From the NCBI GenBank assembly GCA_025352405.1, contig JANXTM010000267.1, positions 1-42,936 of the forward strand: a stretch of 42,936 nucleotides of DNA, in the 5' to 3' direction. A model generated the notes under the pieces. It did no database searches. It was not told where the DNA came from and saw only the letters and a program-made list of their open reading frames with translations. The DNA comes from Polaromonas sp. Lineage in GTDB: Bacteria > Pseudomonadota > Gammaproteobacteria > Burkholderiales > Burkholderiaceae_C. Positions 33,861-42,936 of the stretch are shown in pieces; the first letter of the stretch is position 1; each line of letters opens with the position of its first letter. Both the position numbers and the translations under genes were made by a program.

Positions 33861-34616
33861 CTAAGCCTTGCCTTGTGCGGCCACGGCTGCAGCAGCTTTG
33901 GCTACCGCTTCGCTGTCGCCTAAATAATAGTGGCATATCGGCTTGAGCCCGGCGTCCAGTTCGTACACCAGCGGAATGCCGTTGGGTATGTTCAGACCGA
34001 CGATGTCGCTGTCAGAAATGTTGTCCAGATACTTGACCAGCGCGCGTATCGAGTTGCCGTGGGCGGCCACCACAATTCGTTTACCAGCCCTCATGGCGGG
34101 CGCCATAGCCTCGTTCCAAAACGGCAGCACGCGGTCTACCGTGTCTTTCAGGCATTCGGTCAGGGGCACCTGGCCCGGCTGCAGTCTGGCGTAGCGGGGA
34201 TCGCTTCGCTCGCTGCGTTCGTCGCTGACGCTCAGAGCAGGCGGCGGCGTGTCGTAGCTGCGGCGCCACACCAGCACCTGGTCGTCACCGTATTTTTTAG
34301 CCGTCTCACCCTTGTTCAGACCCTGCAGCGCACCGTAGTGCCGCTCGTTGAGCCGCCAGCTGTGAACCACGGGCAGCCAGGTGCGGTCCATCTCGTCGAG
34401 GGCATGCCACAGGGTGCGCGTGGCACGCTTGAGTACGCTGGTGTAGGCCACATCAAAGTCGTAGCCGCCCGCCTTGAGCAACTGGCCAGCGGTTTTGGCT
34501 TGGGCGATGCCGGTTTCTGTCAGGTCTACATCGGTCCAGCCGGTGAAGCGGTTTTCGAGATTCCAGGTGGACTCGCCGTGGCGAATCAGTACAAGTTTGT
34601 GTGCGGGTTGGGACAT
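33861..34616 (-). CDS. gpmA: 2,3-bisphosphoglycerate-dependent phosphoglycerate mutase
   Basis: Glycolytic enzyme interconverting 3- and 2-phosphoglycerate through a phosphohistidine. Signature [20 protein letters not shown] near the N terminus carries the catalytic His and Arg; [20 protein letters not shown] and [19 protein letters not shown] follow. I chose MSQPAHKLV at 34616, giving 251 residues (E. coli 250); a longer upstream reading adds 27 residues of no family resemblance. It is divergent from the rhodanese gene, with 113 bp between. Confidence 0.94.
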   Translation of the reverse strand: MSQPAHKLVLIRHGESTWNLENRFTGWTDVDLTETGIAQAKTAGQLLKAGGYDFDVAYTSVLKRATRTLWHALDEMDRTWLPVVHSWRLNERHYGALQGLNKGETAKKYGDDQVLVWRRSYDTPPPALSVSDERSERSDPRYARLQPGQVPLTECLKDTVDRVLPFWNEAMAPAMRAGKRIVVAAHGNSIRALVKYLDNISDSDIVGLNIPNGIPLVYELDAGLKPICHYYLGDSEAVAKAAAAVAAQGKA

Positions 34617-34729
34617 GGGAAATACAGTCAAGAAACGGTCTGTGAGGATAAATAAGAACGCTGGATTCGGTTCGTTACCCCAGCATTCTAAAATCAACAG
34701 CTTAGCGAAAAATTCTTAAAAGGTTCAAA

Positions 34730-35140
34730 GTGAAATTTCTGATCGATAACTGGATGCTGATTGCCATTGCCCTTGCCTCGGGCGGCATGCTTGTGTGGCC
34801 CCTGATTGCCGGAGCCATGAACGCGGGCGCGTTGAGCGCCAGCGGGGCCGTGCAGTTGATTAACCGTGAAAAAGCCGTGGTCATAGACGTGAGCGAGGTG
34901 GATGAGTTTGCGGCGGGCCACGTGGGCGGTGCCAAAAACGTGCCTTTTGGCCAGCTTGAAGAAAAATTGTCGGTTGCGGTCAAAAACAAAACGTTGCCGG
35001 TGATTTTGGTATGCGCTACCGGTGCCCGGGCCAACCGTGCCGTTGCAGTGGCAAAGAAACTGGGTTACGAACAGGCCCAAGCGCTGGGCGGCGGACTCAA
35101 AGCGTGGAAAGAGGCTAACCTACCCCTGGAGAAGTCTTGA
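34730..35140 (+). CDS. Membrane-anchored rhodanese-like sulfurtransferase
   Basis: A 136-residue protein with an N-terminal membrane segment (about 8–30) and one rhodanese domain (about 40–134). Visible are VIDVSEVDEFAAGHVGGAKN near residue 48 and the active-site Cys in ILVCATGARANRAV near residue 95. It resembles YibN, the protein usually found before grxC and secB. It starts with GTG at 34730; AAAAGG lies upstream. It is probably the first gene of the group rhodanese–grxC–secB–gpsA. Confidence 0.9.
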   Translation: MKFLIDNWMLIAIALASGGMLVWPLIAGAMNAGALSASGAVQLINREKAVVIDVSEVDEFAAGHVGGAKNVPFGQLEEKLSVAVKNKTLPVILVCATGARANRAVAVAKKLGYEQAQALGGGLKAWKEANLPLEKS

Positions 35141-35167
35141 GCCTTGCTTGCGTGGCAAGGGCTTTTC
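35141..35167 (+). terminator. Hairpin after the rhodanese gene
   Basis: CCTTGC (35142–35147) pairs with GCAAGG (35155–35160), followed by GCTTTTC, directly after the stop. The stem is only six pairs; partial termination before grxC is possible. A second inverted pair CGCGCC/GGCGCG follows in the same gap. Confidence 0.45.
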
Positions 35168-35235
35168 ATCTCCTCGCCCGCGCCATCAAGGCGCGCAGCC
35201 GCGACTTTCTGCCCTCAATTATCTGAAAAGAACCC

Positions 35236-35505
35236 ATGCAAACCGTCAAGATTTACACCACCGGAACCTGTCCTTACTGCATTCACGCCAAACAATTGCT
35301 CCAAGCGCGTGGCGTGACAGAACTCGATGAAATTCGTGTCGACATGGTTCCTGCCGAGCGTCAGACCATGGTGGCTCTCACAGGCCGCCGTACAGTACCG
35401 CAAATTTTTATTGGCCAAACCCATGTGGGTGGCTGTGATGATCTGGTCGCACTGGACGGCAAGGGCGGCCTGCTGCCGCTGCTCAACGGTAACCTGGCGG
35501 CCTGA
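35236..35505 (+). CDS. grxC: Glutaredoxin 3
   Basis: Small thiol-disulfide oxidoreductase of 89 residues using glutathione. The active site CPYC is at residues 12–15 in TGTCPYCIHAKQLL. Downstream, GRRTVPQIFIGQTHVGGCDD supplies the cis-proline and glutathione-binding residues. Length and motifs match GrxC (E. coli 83). It lies between the rhodanese and secB, the usual order in beta- and gammaproteobacteria. Confidence 0.95.
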   Translation: MQTVKIYTTGTCPYCIHAKQLLQARGVTELDEIRVDMVPAERQTMVALTGRRTVPQIFIGQTHVGGCDDLVALDGKGGLLPLLNGNLAA

Positions 35506-35633
35506 ATATCTGTACAGCCCGCTTGCGTCTGTCTGGATTTTTGTCATGGCTGACTGAGATAATGCTGCGTTGTTTGTCCTCCAAGGGCAGGCACATAAAA
35601 ATCATCCCCTCAAAAGCAAACTGAAAGTGCACC

Positions 35634-36110
35634 ATGGCTGAAGCCAACCTCGATCCAATTTTCCAGATTCAGCGTGTTTACCTCAAAGACCTGTCCCTGG
35701 AGCAGCCCAACTCCCCGCAAATCCTGCTGAACCAGGAGCAGCCAGCGGTTGATATCCAGCTCGGCGTCGAAGCCACACCGGTTGCTGATGGCCTGTTTGA
35801 AATCACCGTGACTGCCACCATACACGCCAAGATTGCAGACAATACCGTGTTTCTGGTGGAAGCCAAGCAAGCCGGTATTTTTGAAATCCGCAACATCTCC
35901 GCCGAGCAAATGGGTCCATTGATGGGCATCGCCTGCCCGCAAATCGTTTATCCTTATCTGCGTGGCAACGTGGCCGATGTGATTCAGCGCGGTGGTTTTC
36001 CACCCGTACATTTGGCTGAAATCAACTTTCAGGCCATGTACGACCAACAGCAGGCTGAAGCGGCCGCGATGGCCGCTGCAATACCCACCGCACCGCAAAT
36101 CATCGTCTAG
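35634..36110 (+). CDS. secB: Protein-export chaperone SecB
   Basis: Cytosolic tetrameric chaperone of 158 residues that keeps preproteins unfolded and delivers them to SecA. Family features: [20 protein letters not shown] near residue 9, [20 protein letters not shown] near residue 52, [13 protein letters not shown] near residue 81 and [20 protein letters not shown] near residue 101. It is 128 bp after grxC and 33 bp before gpsA. Confidence 0.97.
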   Translation: MAEANLDPIFQIQRVYLKDLSLEQPNSPQILLNQEQPAVDIQLGVEATPVADGLFEITVTATIHAKIADNTVFLVEAKQAGIFEIRNISAEQMGPLMGIACPQIVYPYLRGNVADVIQRGGFPPVHLAEINFQAMYDQQQAEAAAMAAAIPTAPQIIV

Positions 36111-36143
36111 GCATCCGGGCCTTACCGCCAGCCCTGTCAATAC

Positions 36144-37166
36144 ATGAAAATCGTTGTTCTTGGCGCCGGTGCCTGGGGCACGGCCCTGGCCATCAACGCG
36201 GCGTCCAACGCCGCTGCAGGCCACCATGTCACGTTGTGGGCGCGCGACGCGGCTCTGGTCAAGGCGTTGCAGGCCGACCGTACCAACTCCCGCTACCTGC
36301 CGGGTATTGCCCTGCCTGACGGCCTGATGCTTGCGGGTGGTTTGCTGGGCGACAGGTCTGAAGTCGGCGACGCGGTGGCAGGGCAAGACCTGGTCATCAT
36401 TGCCACGCCGGTGTCGGGAGCCCGTGCCATGCTTCACGCCTTGCAGCATGTCAGTGTACCGGTGGCTTGGCTCAGCAAAGGGTTTGAAGCCCCTGTTTAT
36501 GCATCTTTTGGCCTGATGGTGCACGAAATACGGGCGCAAGTAGCTATTAATTTAAGAGCAGGTGTGCTCAGCGGCCCAAGCTTTGCGCAAGAAGTTGCGC
36601 GTGGCCAGCCAACGGCACTGGTTGCTGCCAGCGCGCACGATGCCGTGCGCGATGCGCTGGTGGCGGCCTTCCATGGCCCGACGCTGCGGGTATACGCTGC
36701 CAGCGACGTTGTGGGTGTTGAGGTCGGCGCTGCCGTGAAAAATGTTTTGGCCATCGCTACGGGCCTGTGTGACGGTCTGCAGCTGGGCCTCAACGCCCGG
36801 GCTGCGTTGATTACCCGTGGGTTGGCGGAAATGACGCGCCTGGGCGTGGCGTTGGGTGGGCGCGCCGAGACCTTCACCGGCTTGTCGGGTTTGGGTGATC
36901 TGGTGCTCACAGCGACAGGCGACCTCAGCCGAAATCGCAAGGTTGGCCAGGCGCTGGCGCAGGGCCAAACGCTTCAACAAGCAGTGGCCTCGTTGGGCCA
37001 TGTAGCCGAGGGTGTGTACTGTGCCCGCACAGTGGTGCAGCGAGCCTCGGCTATGGGCATTGAAATGCCGATTTCCGAGGGTGTGGTCGCCTTGTTGGAC
37101 GGCAGGATTTCCCCACTTGAGGCAGTGGCGCTGCTAATGGGGCGCAACCCGACTGCAGAGCTTTAG
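36144..37166 (+). CDS. gpsA: NAD(P)-dependent glycerol-3-phosphate dehydrogenase
   Basis: Reduces dihydroxyacetone phosphate to sn-glycerol-3-phosphate for phospholipid synthesis. The length is 340 residues. The Rossmann loop [14 protein letters not shown] starts at residue 4. [20 protein letters not shown] near residue 142, the catalytic Lys in [18 protein letters not shown] near residue 198, and [20 protein letters not shown] near residue 243 are family signatures. It follows secB as in many proteobacteria. An AT-rich patch at 36540–36560, coding for VAINLRA, resembles the short dispersed element. Confidence 0.96.
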   Translation: MKIVVLGAGAWGTALAINAASNAAAGHHVTLWARDAALVKALQADRTNSRYLPGIALPDGLMLAGGLLGDRSEVGDAVAGQDLVIIATPVSGARAMLHALQHVSVPVAWLSKGFEAPVYASFGLMVHEIRAQVAINLRAGVLSGPSFAQEVARGQPTALVAASAHDAVRDALVAAFHGPTLRVYAASDVVGVEVGAAVKNVLAIATGLCDGLQLGLNARAALITRGLAEMTRLGVALGGRAETFTGLSGLGDLVLTATGDLSRNRKVGQALAQGQTLQQAVASLGHVAEGVYCARTVVQRASAMGIEMPISEGVVALLDGRISPLEAVALLMGRNPTAEL

Positions 37167-37233
37167 TCCGGTTGGTAGTGTCTCTTGATGGGATACCAAA
37201 AAGGCCTCTGCGGCAGAAAATTTGGTGGTGATG

Positions 37234-37252
37234 TGCTATCGAAAATATAGCA
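37234..37252. repeat. AT-rich palindrome, probable short dispersed element
   Basis: TGCTAT–CGAAAAT–ATAGCA, a 6-bp perfect inverted repeat. The GCTAT…ATAGC form resembles the ends of the TAGCCCCCG-type elements elsewhere in the window, but it lacks that core. Confidence 0.4.
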
Positions 37253-37303
37253 ATCCAGGCTGTAGAGCTTGTTTGCAACCGTCTATTCCAACAGCCTAGC
37301 GCC

Positions 37304-37417
37304 TCAAACCGATTTGCTGTAGCTCAGGTACACCTCTTCGCGTCCCCAGCCCGGCGACTGGTAAAGCGACTGCACTGCAAGCTTGGTTTGGGCGGTTGTG
37401 AGGTCAATTGACACCAT
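37304..37417 (-). CDS. Possible 37-residue ORF downstream of panC
   Basis: An ATG at 37417 opens a reading frame starting MVSIDLTTAQTKLAVQSLYQ and ending YLSYSKSV. The composition (few Arg/Ala shadow residues, amphipathic pattern) looks protein-like, but there is no clear ribosome binding site and I recognise no family. It may be a remnant of a longer gene or chance. Confidence 0.2.
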   Translation of the reverse strand: MVSIDLTTAQTKLAVQSLYQSPGWGREEVYLSYSKSV

Positions 37418-37496
37418 ACTGGTGGGTGGTGCGCTGTGTCAGTTTGGTACGGTCGTGCCCGGATTTGAGTCAGCAGTTGGACAACAAAGAGATTTT

Positions 37497-38345
37497 TCAG
37501 ATTTCCAGGTTATCGATCAGCCGCGTATTGCCCAGCTTGGCAGCGCCCAGCACCACCAGTGGCTGGTCGGCCACATCGCCCCAGGGCGGCATGAGGTCTG
37601 CGCGGCGGCGTACGGTCAGGTAATCGGGTTTCCAGCCGCGTCGGGCCAAGGCCTGCATGGCTTGGGCTTCAAGCAGCGGCAAATCATGGGGGGGGGCTGC
37701 TTTTGCGGCAATGCCCAGTGCTCTCAAAGCCTGCGACAGTTGCGCGGCTTCGCTGCGTTCGGCGGCGTTCAGGTAGCCATTGCGTGATGACAGCGCCAGG
37801 CCGTCATCGGCACGCTGGGTTTCACCAGCCAAAATCTCAATCGGCAATGCAAACTGCTGCACCATGCGGCGCACCACCATGACCTGCTGGTAATCTTTCT
37901 TGCCAAAGGCCGCCACGCCGCCGGGCATGCCCGCGTAAACGCATGAAAACAGCTTGAGCACCACGGTGCTGACGCCGATAAAAAAGCCAGGCCTGAAATG
38001 GCCTTCCAAAATGTCGCCCAGGTCGGTCGCGGGATGGACTTTGTAGGTTTGGGGCTCGGGGTAAAGTTCTTTTTCGCGCGGAGCAAACAGCACATTGCAA
38101 CCTGCGGCTTCCAGGCGCTGGGCATCGGCGTCCAGCGTGCGGGGATAGCTGTCGAAGTCTTCGTGCGGTGCAAACTGCAGGCGGTTCACAAAAATGCTGG
38201 AGACCGTCACATCTCCCAATGGGTTGGCCTGATTGACCAGTGCAATGTGGCCATCATGCAGGTTGCCCATGGTGGGCACGAACGCTGGGCATTTAAAACC
38301 CGAGAGTTTTTCACGCAGCTCAGCGATGGTGTGGACGATGTGCAT
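37497..38345 (-). CDS. panC: Pantothenate synthetase
   Basis: Joins pantoate and beta-alanine with ATP to make pantothenate. The length is 282 residues. The nucleotide-binding signature [14 protein letters not shown] starts near residue 24; the family-typical [20 protein letters not shown] and [16 protein letters not shown] follow, and ALSSRNGYL near residue 185 is the KMSKS-equivalent region. It lies 30 bp after panB. A run of nine C on the coding strand (37696–37688) falls near residue 217, coding for APPH. Confidence 0.96.
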   Translation of the reverse strand: MHIVHTIAELREKLSGFKCPAFVPTMGNLHDGHIALVNQANPLGDVTVSSIFVNRLQFAPHEDFDSYPRTLDADAQRLEAAGCNVLFAPREKELYPEPQTYKVHPATDLGDILEGHFRPGFFIGVSTVVLKLFSCVYAGMPGGVAAFGKKDYQQVMVVRRMVQQFALPIEILAGETQRADDGLALSSRNGYLNAAERSEAAQLSQALRALGIAAKAAPPHDLPLLEAQAMQALARRGWKPDYLTVRRRADLMPPWGDVADQPLVVLGAAKLGNTRLIDNLEI

Positions 38346-38375
38346 TTTTGTCTTCTCAATATTCTTTATTTTTAA

Positions 38376-39293
38376 TCACCACGCATGCGCGCTATTGACT
38401 GGAAAGCTGCCGTTTTTAACCGCCTGCACGTAGGCTTCCATGGCGCCGCGCACGCTGCCTGCATCCTGCATGAAGTTACGTACAAACTTGGGCATCTTGC
38501 CCAGATTCATGCCCAGCATATCGTGCAGCACCAGTACCTGGCCCGACGTGCCACTGCCTGCGCCTATGCCAATGGTGGGGCAGTGTGTAAGCGTTTGGGT
38601 CAATGCGCTTGCCAGTGCGGCGGGCACCATTTCAAGCACCAGCATGGCGGCTCCTGCGTTTTGCAATTCATGGGCGTCACGCTTGAGCGTGGCAGCGGCT
38701 TCGTCGGATTTGCCTTGCACGCGGTAGCCGCCCAATGCATGCACGGTTTGCGGCGTGAGGCCCAGATGGGCGCACACCGGAATACCTCGCTCGACCAGAA
38801 AACGCACCACCTCCGTGGTCCAACCGCCGCCTTCCAGCTTGACCATGTGCGCCCCGGCCTGCATCAACACCACTGCGCTGCGCAAGGCTTGTTCCCTGGA
38901 TTCGTGATACGCGCCAAAGGGTAAATCACCAATCAGCCAGGCTGCGCTTTGCGAGCGGCGCAGGCCGTTGGCCACGCATTCGGTGTGGTGCCGCATGGCC
39001 TCGAGCGTGACGCCAACGGTACTGGTCAAGCCCTGGCACACCATGCCCAGAGAATCACCAACCAAAATGCAATCAACGCCTGCTGCATCTGCCACGGCTG
39101 CAAAAGTTGCATCGTAAGCCGTGAGCATGGCGATTTTTTCGCCTTGAGCATGCATGTCGCGCAGGCGCGGCAAGCTCAGCGGCTTGCGTTCGGATGGCGG
39201 GGAGGTCGAGCTCAGGTTTCCGTAGGGGCTGGCTGATCCTGTCGCCATTGGCGCGGCGGGAGCTGTAGTGGGTGCGGCGTTATTGGGGGTCAT
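38376..39293 (-). CDS. panB: 3-methyl-2-oxobutanoate hydroxymethyltransferase
   Basis: Adds a hydroxymethyl group from methylene-THF to ketoisovalerate, giving ketopantoate, the first committed step to pantothenate. Of 305 residues, about the first 38 are an Ala/Pro/Ser-rich extension absent from short PanB proteins. The TIM-barrel core has [20 protein letters not shown] near residue 55, [12 protein letters not shown] near 76 (metal-binding Asp), and [20 protein letters not shown] near 174. A start nearer the core is possible. It precedes panC, with which it forms the pantothenate pair. Confidence 0.95.
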   Translation of the reverse strand: MTPNNAAPTTAPAAPMATGSASPYGNLSSTSPPSERKPLSLPRLRDMHAQGEKIAMLTAYDATFAAVADAAGVDCILVGDSLGMVCQGLTSTVGVTLEAMRHHTECVANGLRRSQSAAWLIGDLPFGAYHESREQALRSAVVLMQAGAHMVKLEGGGWTTEVVRFLVERGIPVCAHLGLTPQTVHALGGYRVQGKSDEAAATLKRDAHELQNAGAAMLVLEMVPAALASALTQTLTHCPTIGIGAGSGTSGQVLVLHDMLGMNLGKMPKFVRNFMQDAGSVRGAMEAYVQAVKNGSFPVNSAHAW

Positions 39294-39362
39294 GGTCCGG
39301 ACAGAGGTTGGTTTTTGGGCAGTCTAACCGTACAGCGGCCTTTAACTGGCCGCGCACGCCTG

Positions 39363-40505
39363 TCAGCTGATGATGCGGCCGCCCACGCCGACAATGCCTA
39401 CATAAACAAAGTTGCCGCCGTTGCGGTTGCCGGCACCAAAACTGACAGTCATGCCGCCCATGTTAAAGCTGGTGATGCTGTCAAGCGCATTGATCAGGGA
39501 TGCGCGCGTGATGTTCGCACCCGCACGCCGCAGGCCCTCAGCCAACACGCGGGCGTTGACGTAGCCTTCGAGCGTCGGGGTTGAATAATCGGTCCAGCCG
39601 CTGGCCGCCATGTGGAGTTGGTAGGTGCGTACCAGCTCGTTTTTTGTTGCAAAAGGTGACGGAACCACCAGCGCAAAACCCATGCCGCGTCCGCTCTCGC
39701 CCATGGCCGTGATGTTGGCTGGGCTGGCGCTAATTGACAGGCCGTAAATCGTGCTGGTGCCGCCGGCCGCCCGCAGTGCCTGCAGAAACAGCGGTGCGAC
39801 ACCCGCCAGCGCCATGACAACCATCTGCGGCTGCACCTTGGCGATTGCCTGCGCTGCCGGCTGCACCTCTGGACTGGTGGTACCTGGTGTGGTGGCAATC
39901 ACTGCCGGTTCAAGCTTGGCGTCTGCCATTGACTTACGGAACGCTGCCAGAACAGACAGACCTAACGGGTCTTTGGGGTGCACGATGCCAATCCTGGTCA
40001 TGCCCAGCGTGACGGCGGTACGGATCAGCTTGTCGACCTCAACGTCATAACTGGCCTTGATCCAAAAGATATTGGGTGGGCTGGTTTTTCGCAGTCCTGC
40101 CGTACCGGTATTGGGCCCCACGACCGCCATGTCCTGCACGGCTTCCATGATGGCTGCGGTCTGGCGTGTGCCCAGAGGGTTCAGCATGGCAAGCACCGAT
40201 TTGTCTGCCTGAAAAGCTAGTGCGTTGGTTTTGGCCATGTCCGGTTTGAACTGGTCATCAGCCTTGATCAGCTCAACCCTGGCGCCGCCTATGCCACCCG
40301 CCTTGTTGAGCGCATTAAAGTAGGCCGATGCACCGCGGTAGTTGCCGTTGCCGTTGGCTTTTTCCACGCTGCTGTCGTCAAAAGAGCTGCCAATGCGCAG
40401 TGTGCGCGACTGCGCCAGAACAGGCGCTGCAACGCTGGCTGCGGTCGCGCCTGCCAATGCAATAAAGTCCCGACGCAGTAAAGTGCTGGTGATCGAAACG
40501 GGCAT
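39363..40505 (-). CDS. ABC transporter substrate-binding protein, branched-chain amino acid (LivK) type
   Basis: A 380-residue periplasmic binding protein of the type I LivK/Peripla_BP_6 family. A signal peptide that may be Tat- or Sec-type begins MPVSITSTLLRRDFIALAGA and ends near AQS. The mature part has TLRIGSSFDDSSVEKANGNG, GGIGGARVELIKADDQFKPD near residue 70 and IGIVHPKDPLGLSVLAAF near residue 150. The RRDFIALAGA stretch is a plausible twin-arginine motif. No permease or ATPase genes lie nearby, so it is an orphan binding protein, a class abundant in Burkholderiales. The ligand is unknown. Confidence 0.87.
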   Translation of the reverse strand: MPVSITSTLLRRDFIALAGATAASVAAPVLAQSRTLRIGSSFDDSSVEKANGNGNYRGASAYFNALNKAGGIGGARVELIKADDQFKPDMAKTNALAFQADKSVLAMLNPLGTRQTAAIMEAVQDMAVVGPNTGTAGLRKTSPPNIFWIKASYDVEVDKLIRTAVTLGMTRIGIVHPKDPLGLSVLAAFRKSMADAKLEPAVIATTPGTTSPEVQPAAQAIAKVQPQMVVMALAGVAPLFLQALRAAGGTSTIYGLSISASPANITAMGESGRGMGFALVVPSPFATKNELVRTYQLHMAASGWTDYSTPTLEGYVNARVLAEGLRRAGANITRASLINALDSITSFNMGGMTVSFGAGNRNGGNFVYVGIVGVGGRIIS

Positions 40506-40543
40506 GATGTGCTAACTGAGGAATCGCATTAAGGGTGGGCTAT

Positions 40544-41545
40544 TTAACGCTGACGGCTCATGCCCAGGCGTTCCAGCAACTGCACGTCTGCATGAATGTC
40601 AGGGTTGCCAGTGGTCAGCAGTTTGTCACCATAAAAAATGGAATTGGCGCCGGCCAGAAAGCACAGCGCCTGCACCGCATCACCCATTTGCTGGCGACCC
40701 GCTGAGAGGCGAACACGGGCGGTCGGCATGGTGATGCGGGCTACCGCAATGGTGCGGACAAATTCAAATGGATCGAGGTCGGCCTGGTTGGCCAGCGGTG
40801 TGCCTTCGATCTTTACCAAGTTGTTGATAGGGACTGATTCAGGGTAAGGCGTGAGGTTGGCCAGCTCGGCGACCAGACCTGCGCGCTGGCGGCGTGTTTC
40901 GCCCATGCCGACGATGCCGCCACAGCAGACCTTGACGCCGGCGCTGCGCACGCGCGCCAGGGTATCGAGCCGGTCCTGGTAGTCGCGGGTAGTGATGATG
41001 TCGCCGTAAAAGTCCGGCGCGCTGTCCAGGTTGTGGTTGTAGTAGTCCAGGCCAGCGTCTTGCAAGGTTTGTGCATGGCCGTCTTCGAGCATGCCCAGCG
41101 TCGCGCAGGTCTCCAGTCCGAGCGCCTTGACGGTGCGGATCAGCTCGGCGACTTTTTCAATGTCTCGGTCTTTCGGGGCGCGCCAGGCGGCACCCATACA
41201 AAAACGAGTGGCGCCCGCGGCTTGCGCACGTTGTGCGGCTAGCAGGACTTCTGCGGGCTCCATCAATTTACTGGCTTCGACGCCGGTGTCGTAGCGCGCA
41301 GCTTGCGGGCAGTAGCCGCAGTCTTCTGAGCAGCCCCCGGTTTTGACCGACAGCAAGGTGGCAAATTCGACGCTGCAGGGGTCAAAGTTTTCACGGTGAA
41401 CTTGTTGGGCGCGGTGCATCAATTCAGGAAATGGCAAATTGAACAGCGCTTCAATCGCATCCACGCTCCAGGCCCCGGGCTCGCGTGCTGGGGCCAGCGA
41501 ACGGGGTGGTTGAAAGGTCAAAGGCTGGGGCGTAACGAGAGACAT
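40544..41545 (-). CDS. bioB: Biotin synthase
   Basis: Radical SAM enzyme that inserts sulfur into dethiobiotin. The length is 333 residues. The radical-SAM cluster motif CxxxCxxC is CSEDCGYC near residue 72, preceded by [51 protein letters not shown] and [19 protein letters not shown] are family-specific and include ligands of the second cluster. AAAGG precedes the ATG. It lies about 200 bp downstream of bioF on the same strand; the gap holds a 10-bp tandem repeat. Confidence 0.97.
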   Translation of the reverse strand: MSLVTPQPLTFQPPRSLAPAREPGAWSVDAIEALFNLPFPELMHRAQQVHRENFDPCSVEFATLLSVKTGGCSEDCGYCPQAARYDTGVEASKLMEPAEVLLAAQRAQAAGATRFCMGAAWRAPKDRDIEKVAELIRTVKALGLETCATLGMLEDGHAQTLQDAGLDYYNHNLDSAPDFYGDIITTRDYQDRLDTLARVRSAGVKVCCGGIVGMGETRRQRAGLVAELANLTPYPESVPINNLVKIEGTPLANQADLDPFEFVRTIAVARITMPTARVRLSAGRQQMGDAVQALCFLAGANSIFYGDKLLTTGNPDIHADVQLLERLGMSRQR

Positions 41546-41620
41546 GGCGAATGGCCTTTATGAAGCGTGAAAGATTGAACGTGACGCAGCGCGTCGGCGG
41601 GGTTTGCTGCGTAGCAGGCG

Positions 41621-41650
41621 GCCGCTTTGGGCCGCTTTGGGCTGCTTTGG
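41621..41650. repeat. 10-bp tandem repeat between bioF and bioB
   Basis: Three adjacent units, GCCGCTTTGG, GCCGCTTTGG and GCTGCTTTGG (one mismatch in the third), in the intercistronic region. On the coding strand the unit is CCAAAGCRGC. It follows a small inverted stretch (GCTGC-GTA-GCAGG). Confidence 0.8.
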
Positions 41651-41743
41651 ACTGCGCTGTACTGGGCTGAAGGGGGTGGGCGCGGCTGAATCTCGCGGTT
41701 TGCGTTCTAAATTTTACCTAGCCTGGCGCAGCGTCTCTATTTC

Positions 41744-42936
41744 TCACGCGGCGGGCGCATGTGCCAGCTCGGTCAAGGCCAGCACCAGGCGGTCAATGTC
41801 CGCCTCGGAGTGGGCTGCGGACAGGGCAATGCGCAACCGCGCCGTGCCGGGCGCAACGCTGGGCGGGCGAATCGCAGGCACCCATAAACCGCGCTGGCGC
41901 AGGCCCTGCATGGCGGCCAGTGCGGCATCGTTGGAGCCTATCAAAAGCGGTTGAATCGCTGTCGGTGAAGCACCCAGTTGCCATGAGGTGCCTCGCAGGC
42001 CCTGCGCCAAACCAGTCCGCAGGCGGGCAATCAGGCGCTGCAAATGTTCGCGCCGCCATTCGTCCTGCGCGATCAATTGCAGGCTGGCTTGCAAGGCGCT
42101 GGCCAGTAAGGCGGGCGCCGCCGTGGCAAAAATATAACTGCGGGTTTTTTGCAGCAACCACTCCACCAGGGCCTCGCTGCCAGCGACAAACGCACCGGCC
42201 ACGCCGGCGGCTTTGCCGAGTGTGGCCATGTAAAGAATACGCGGCGATGCCTGGCCTGCATGCAGCCCGAAGTGCGCCAGACACCCGCGTCCTTGCGGAC
42301 CCAGCACGCCAAAACCGTGGGCATCGTCCAGCAGCAGCAAGGCGTCGTGGCGTTCACACAGCGCCAGCAGGGCGGGCACATCGGCAACATCGCCATCCAT
42401 GCTGAAGACCGCATCGCTGATGACCAACTTACGCGTTGCGGGGCTACTTTCAAGTTGCCGCGCCAAGTTGGCGAGGTCGTTGTGCGCGTAGCGGTGAATC
42501 TGGGCGCTGGAGAGTCGTGCGCCATCAATCAGGCAGGCGTGGTTCAGCGCATCCGAGAATATTGCGTCGCCTTTGCCCACCAGGGCCGGCACGATGCCAA
42601 TGTTGGTGGCGTAACCGGCATAAAAGTACAGTGCGCGCGGCAGACCGACAAAATCGGCCAGCGCGTGCTCCAGTGCGGCGTTTGCGCCGCTGTGGCCGCT
42701 GACCAGGGGCGAGGCGCCGGCACCCACGCCATAAGCACGCGCACCGTCGCAGGCGGCTTGCACCAGTGCCGGATGGCGGGCCAGCCCGAGGTAGTCGTTG
42801 CTGCAAAAACCCAGCATGCGCTGCCCGTTGACCTGCAGGTAGGCGCCTTCGTCTGGTAGCACCACAGGCCGCTGGCGACGCAGGTGCAAGCTGTCCAGCG
42901 CGTCAAGGCGTGCCGGAAATTCGTCAAGCCAGGAGG
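41744..42936 (-). CDS. bioF: 8-amino-7-oxononanoate synthase (5' end cut by window edge)
   Basis: PLP enzyme condensing pimeloyl-thioester with alanine in biotin synthesis. The frame is open to base 42936 and reads [15 protein letters not shown] before LHLRRQRP, the normal start region of BioF, so the true start lies just outside the window and a TTG at 42889 is not the start. Family features: [51 protein letters not shown], and the PLP-lysine region [17 protein letters not shown]. It is upstream of bioB on the same strand. Confidence 0.94.
   Translation of the reverse strand, partial: SWLDEFPARLDALDSLHLRRQRPVVLPDEGAYLQVNGQRMLGFCSNDYLGLARHPALVQAACDGARAYGVGAGASPLVSGHSGANAALEHALADFVGLPRALYFYAGYATNIGIVPALVGKGDAIFSDALNHACLIDGARLSSAQIHRYAHNDLANLARQLESSPATRKLVISDAVFSMDGDVADVPALLALCERHDALLLLDDAHGFGVLGPQGRGCLAHFGLHAGQASPRILYMATLGKAAGVAGAFVAGSEALVEWLLQKTRSYIFATAAPALLASALQASLQLIAQDEWRREHLQRLIARLRTGLAQGLRGTSWQLGASPTAIQPLLIGSNDAALAAMQGLRQRGLWVPAIRPPSVAPGTARLRIALSAAHSEADIDRLVLALTELAHAPAA

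Larger units (their letters stand above)
37167..37496. other. 330-bp gap between convergent gpsA and panC
   Basis: Holds a short palindromic AT-rich element at 37234–37252 (TGCTATCGAAAATATAGCA) and one possible minus-strand mini-ORF at 37304–37417. No recognised gene and no convincing terminator are seen. Confidence 0.5.

Noticed and set aside
34180-34260. GC-rich stretch in gpmA coding [17 protein letters not shown], suspected repeat insertion
   Set aside because: Phosphoglycerate mutases of related bacteria, as I recall them, have a similar-length acidic/Arg segment at this place, so no insertion is needed, and the bases do not match the 91-bp element well.
1-42936. CRISPR arrays, tRNA or rRNA genes, insertion sequences
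   Set aside because: No regularly spaced direct repeats, cloverleaf-like or ribosomal sequence, or transposase-like product was seen. This is a reading by eye; tRNAscan and ISfinder searches would settle it.

Overview
The window looks like a chromosomal segment of a betaproteobacterium in the order Burkholderiales, most likely family Comamonadaceae (Polaromonas/Rhodoferax type). This is inferred from gene order (ubiE–Tim44-like–ubiJ–ubiB; fmdB–DUF502–aspS–nudB–clsB; rhodanese–grxC–secB–gpsA; gpmA–ctpA–moeB), from high-GC coding sequence, and from dispersed short repeats of a kind I associate with that family. I see no prophage, insertion sequence, CRISPR array, tRNA or rRNA gene.

Layout. 1–3.3 kb: ugpE (cut by the left edge), ugpA and ugpB, a glycerol-3-phosphate-type ABC importer on the minus strand. 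Two hairpins lie between the binding-protein gene and the permeases. 3.5–8 kb: a 1349-residue FAD/iron-sulfur oxidoreductase and a DUF971 protein. 8.1–12.1 kb: ubiquinone genes ubiE, ubiJ and ubiB with a Tim44-like membrane protein among them. 12.2–15.0 kb: FmdB zinc ribbon, DUF502 membrane protein, aspS. 15.2–19.8 kb: nudB, clsB, then an MBL-fold exonuclease overlapping an ATP-dependent DNA ligase. 19.9–22.5 kb: folE, a BLUF photoreceptor, a DUF429 protein and an SNase-like nuclease.

22.6–29.3 kb is the most accessory-looking part. It is a stress-type cluster of small proteins (CsbD, two BON lipoproteins, a ferritin-like protein, a YqjK-position protein, a YqjE/holin-like protein, a YqjD/DUF883 protein and DUF1328), followed by a CHASE3 histidine kinase, a divergent NarL-type response regulator and a stand-alone receiver protein. 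The kinase and regulator probably control some of the small genes, but this is inference from position.

29.3–42.9 kb is mostly housekeeping: an AsmA-family protein, moeB, ctpA, gpmA, rhodanese, grxC, secB, gpsA, panC, panB, an orphan branched-chain-type binding protein, bioB and bioF (cut by the right edge).

The most unusual structural signal is two families of dispersed repeats that lie not only between genes but inside reading frames without breaking them. A roughly 91-bp element occurs at 835–925 and 5924–6014 (83 of 91 bases identical by hand alignment), with a split relative at 14986–15152 and a diverged relative at 19410–19480. A smaller AT-rich element with the core TAGCCCCCG occurs at 5837–5876, 18549–18593 and 21913–21979. 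The oxidoreductase and the DNA ligase each carry one copy of both families in apparent linkers.
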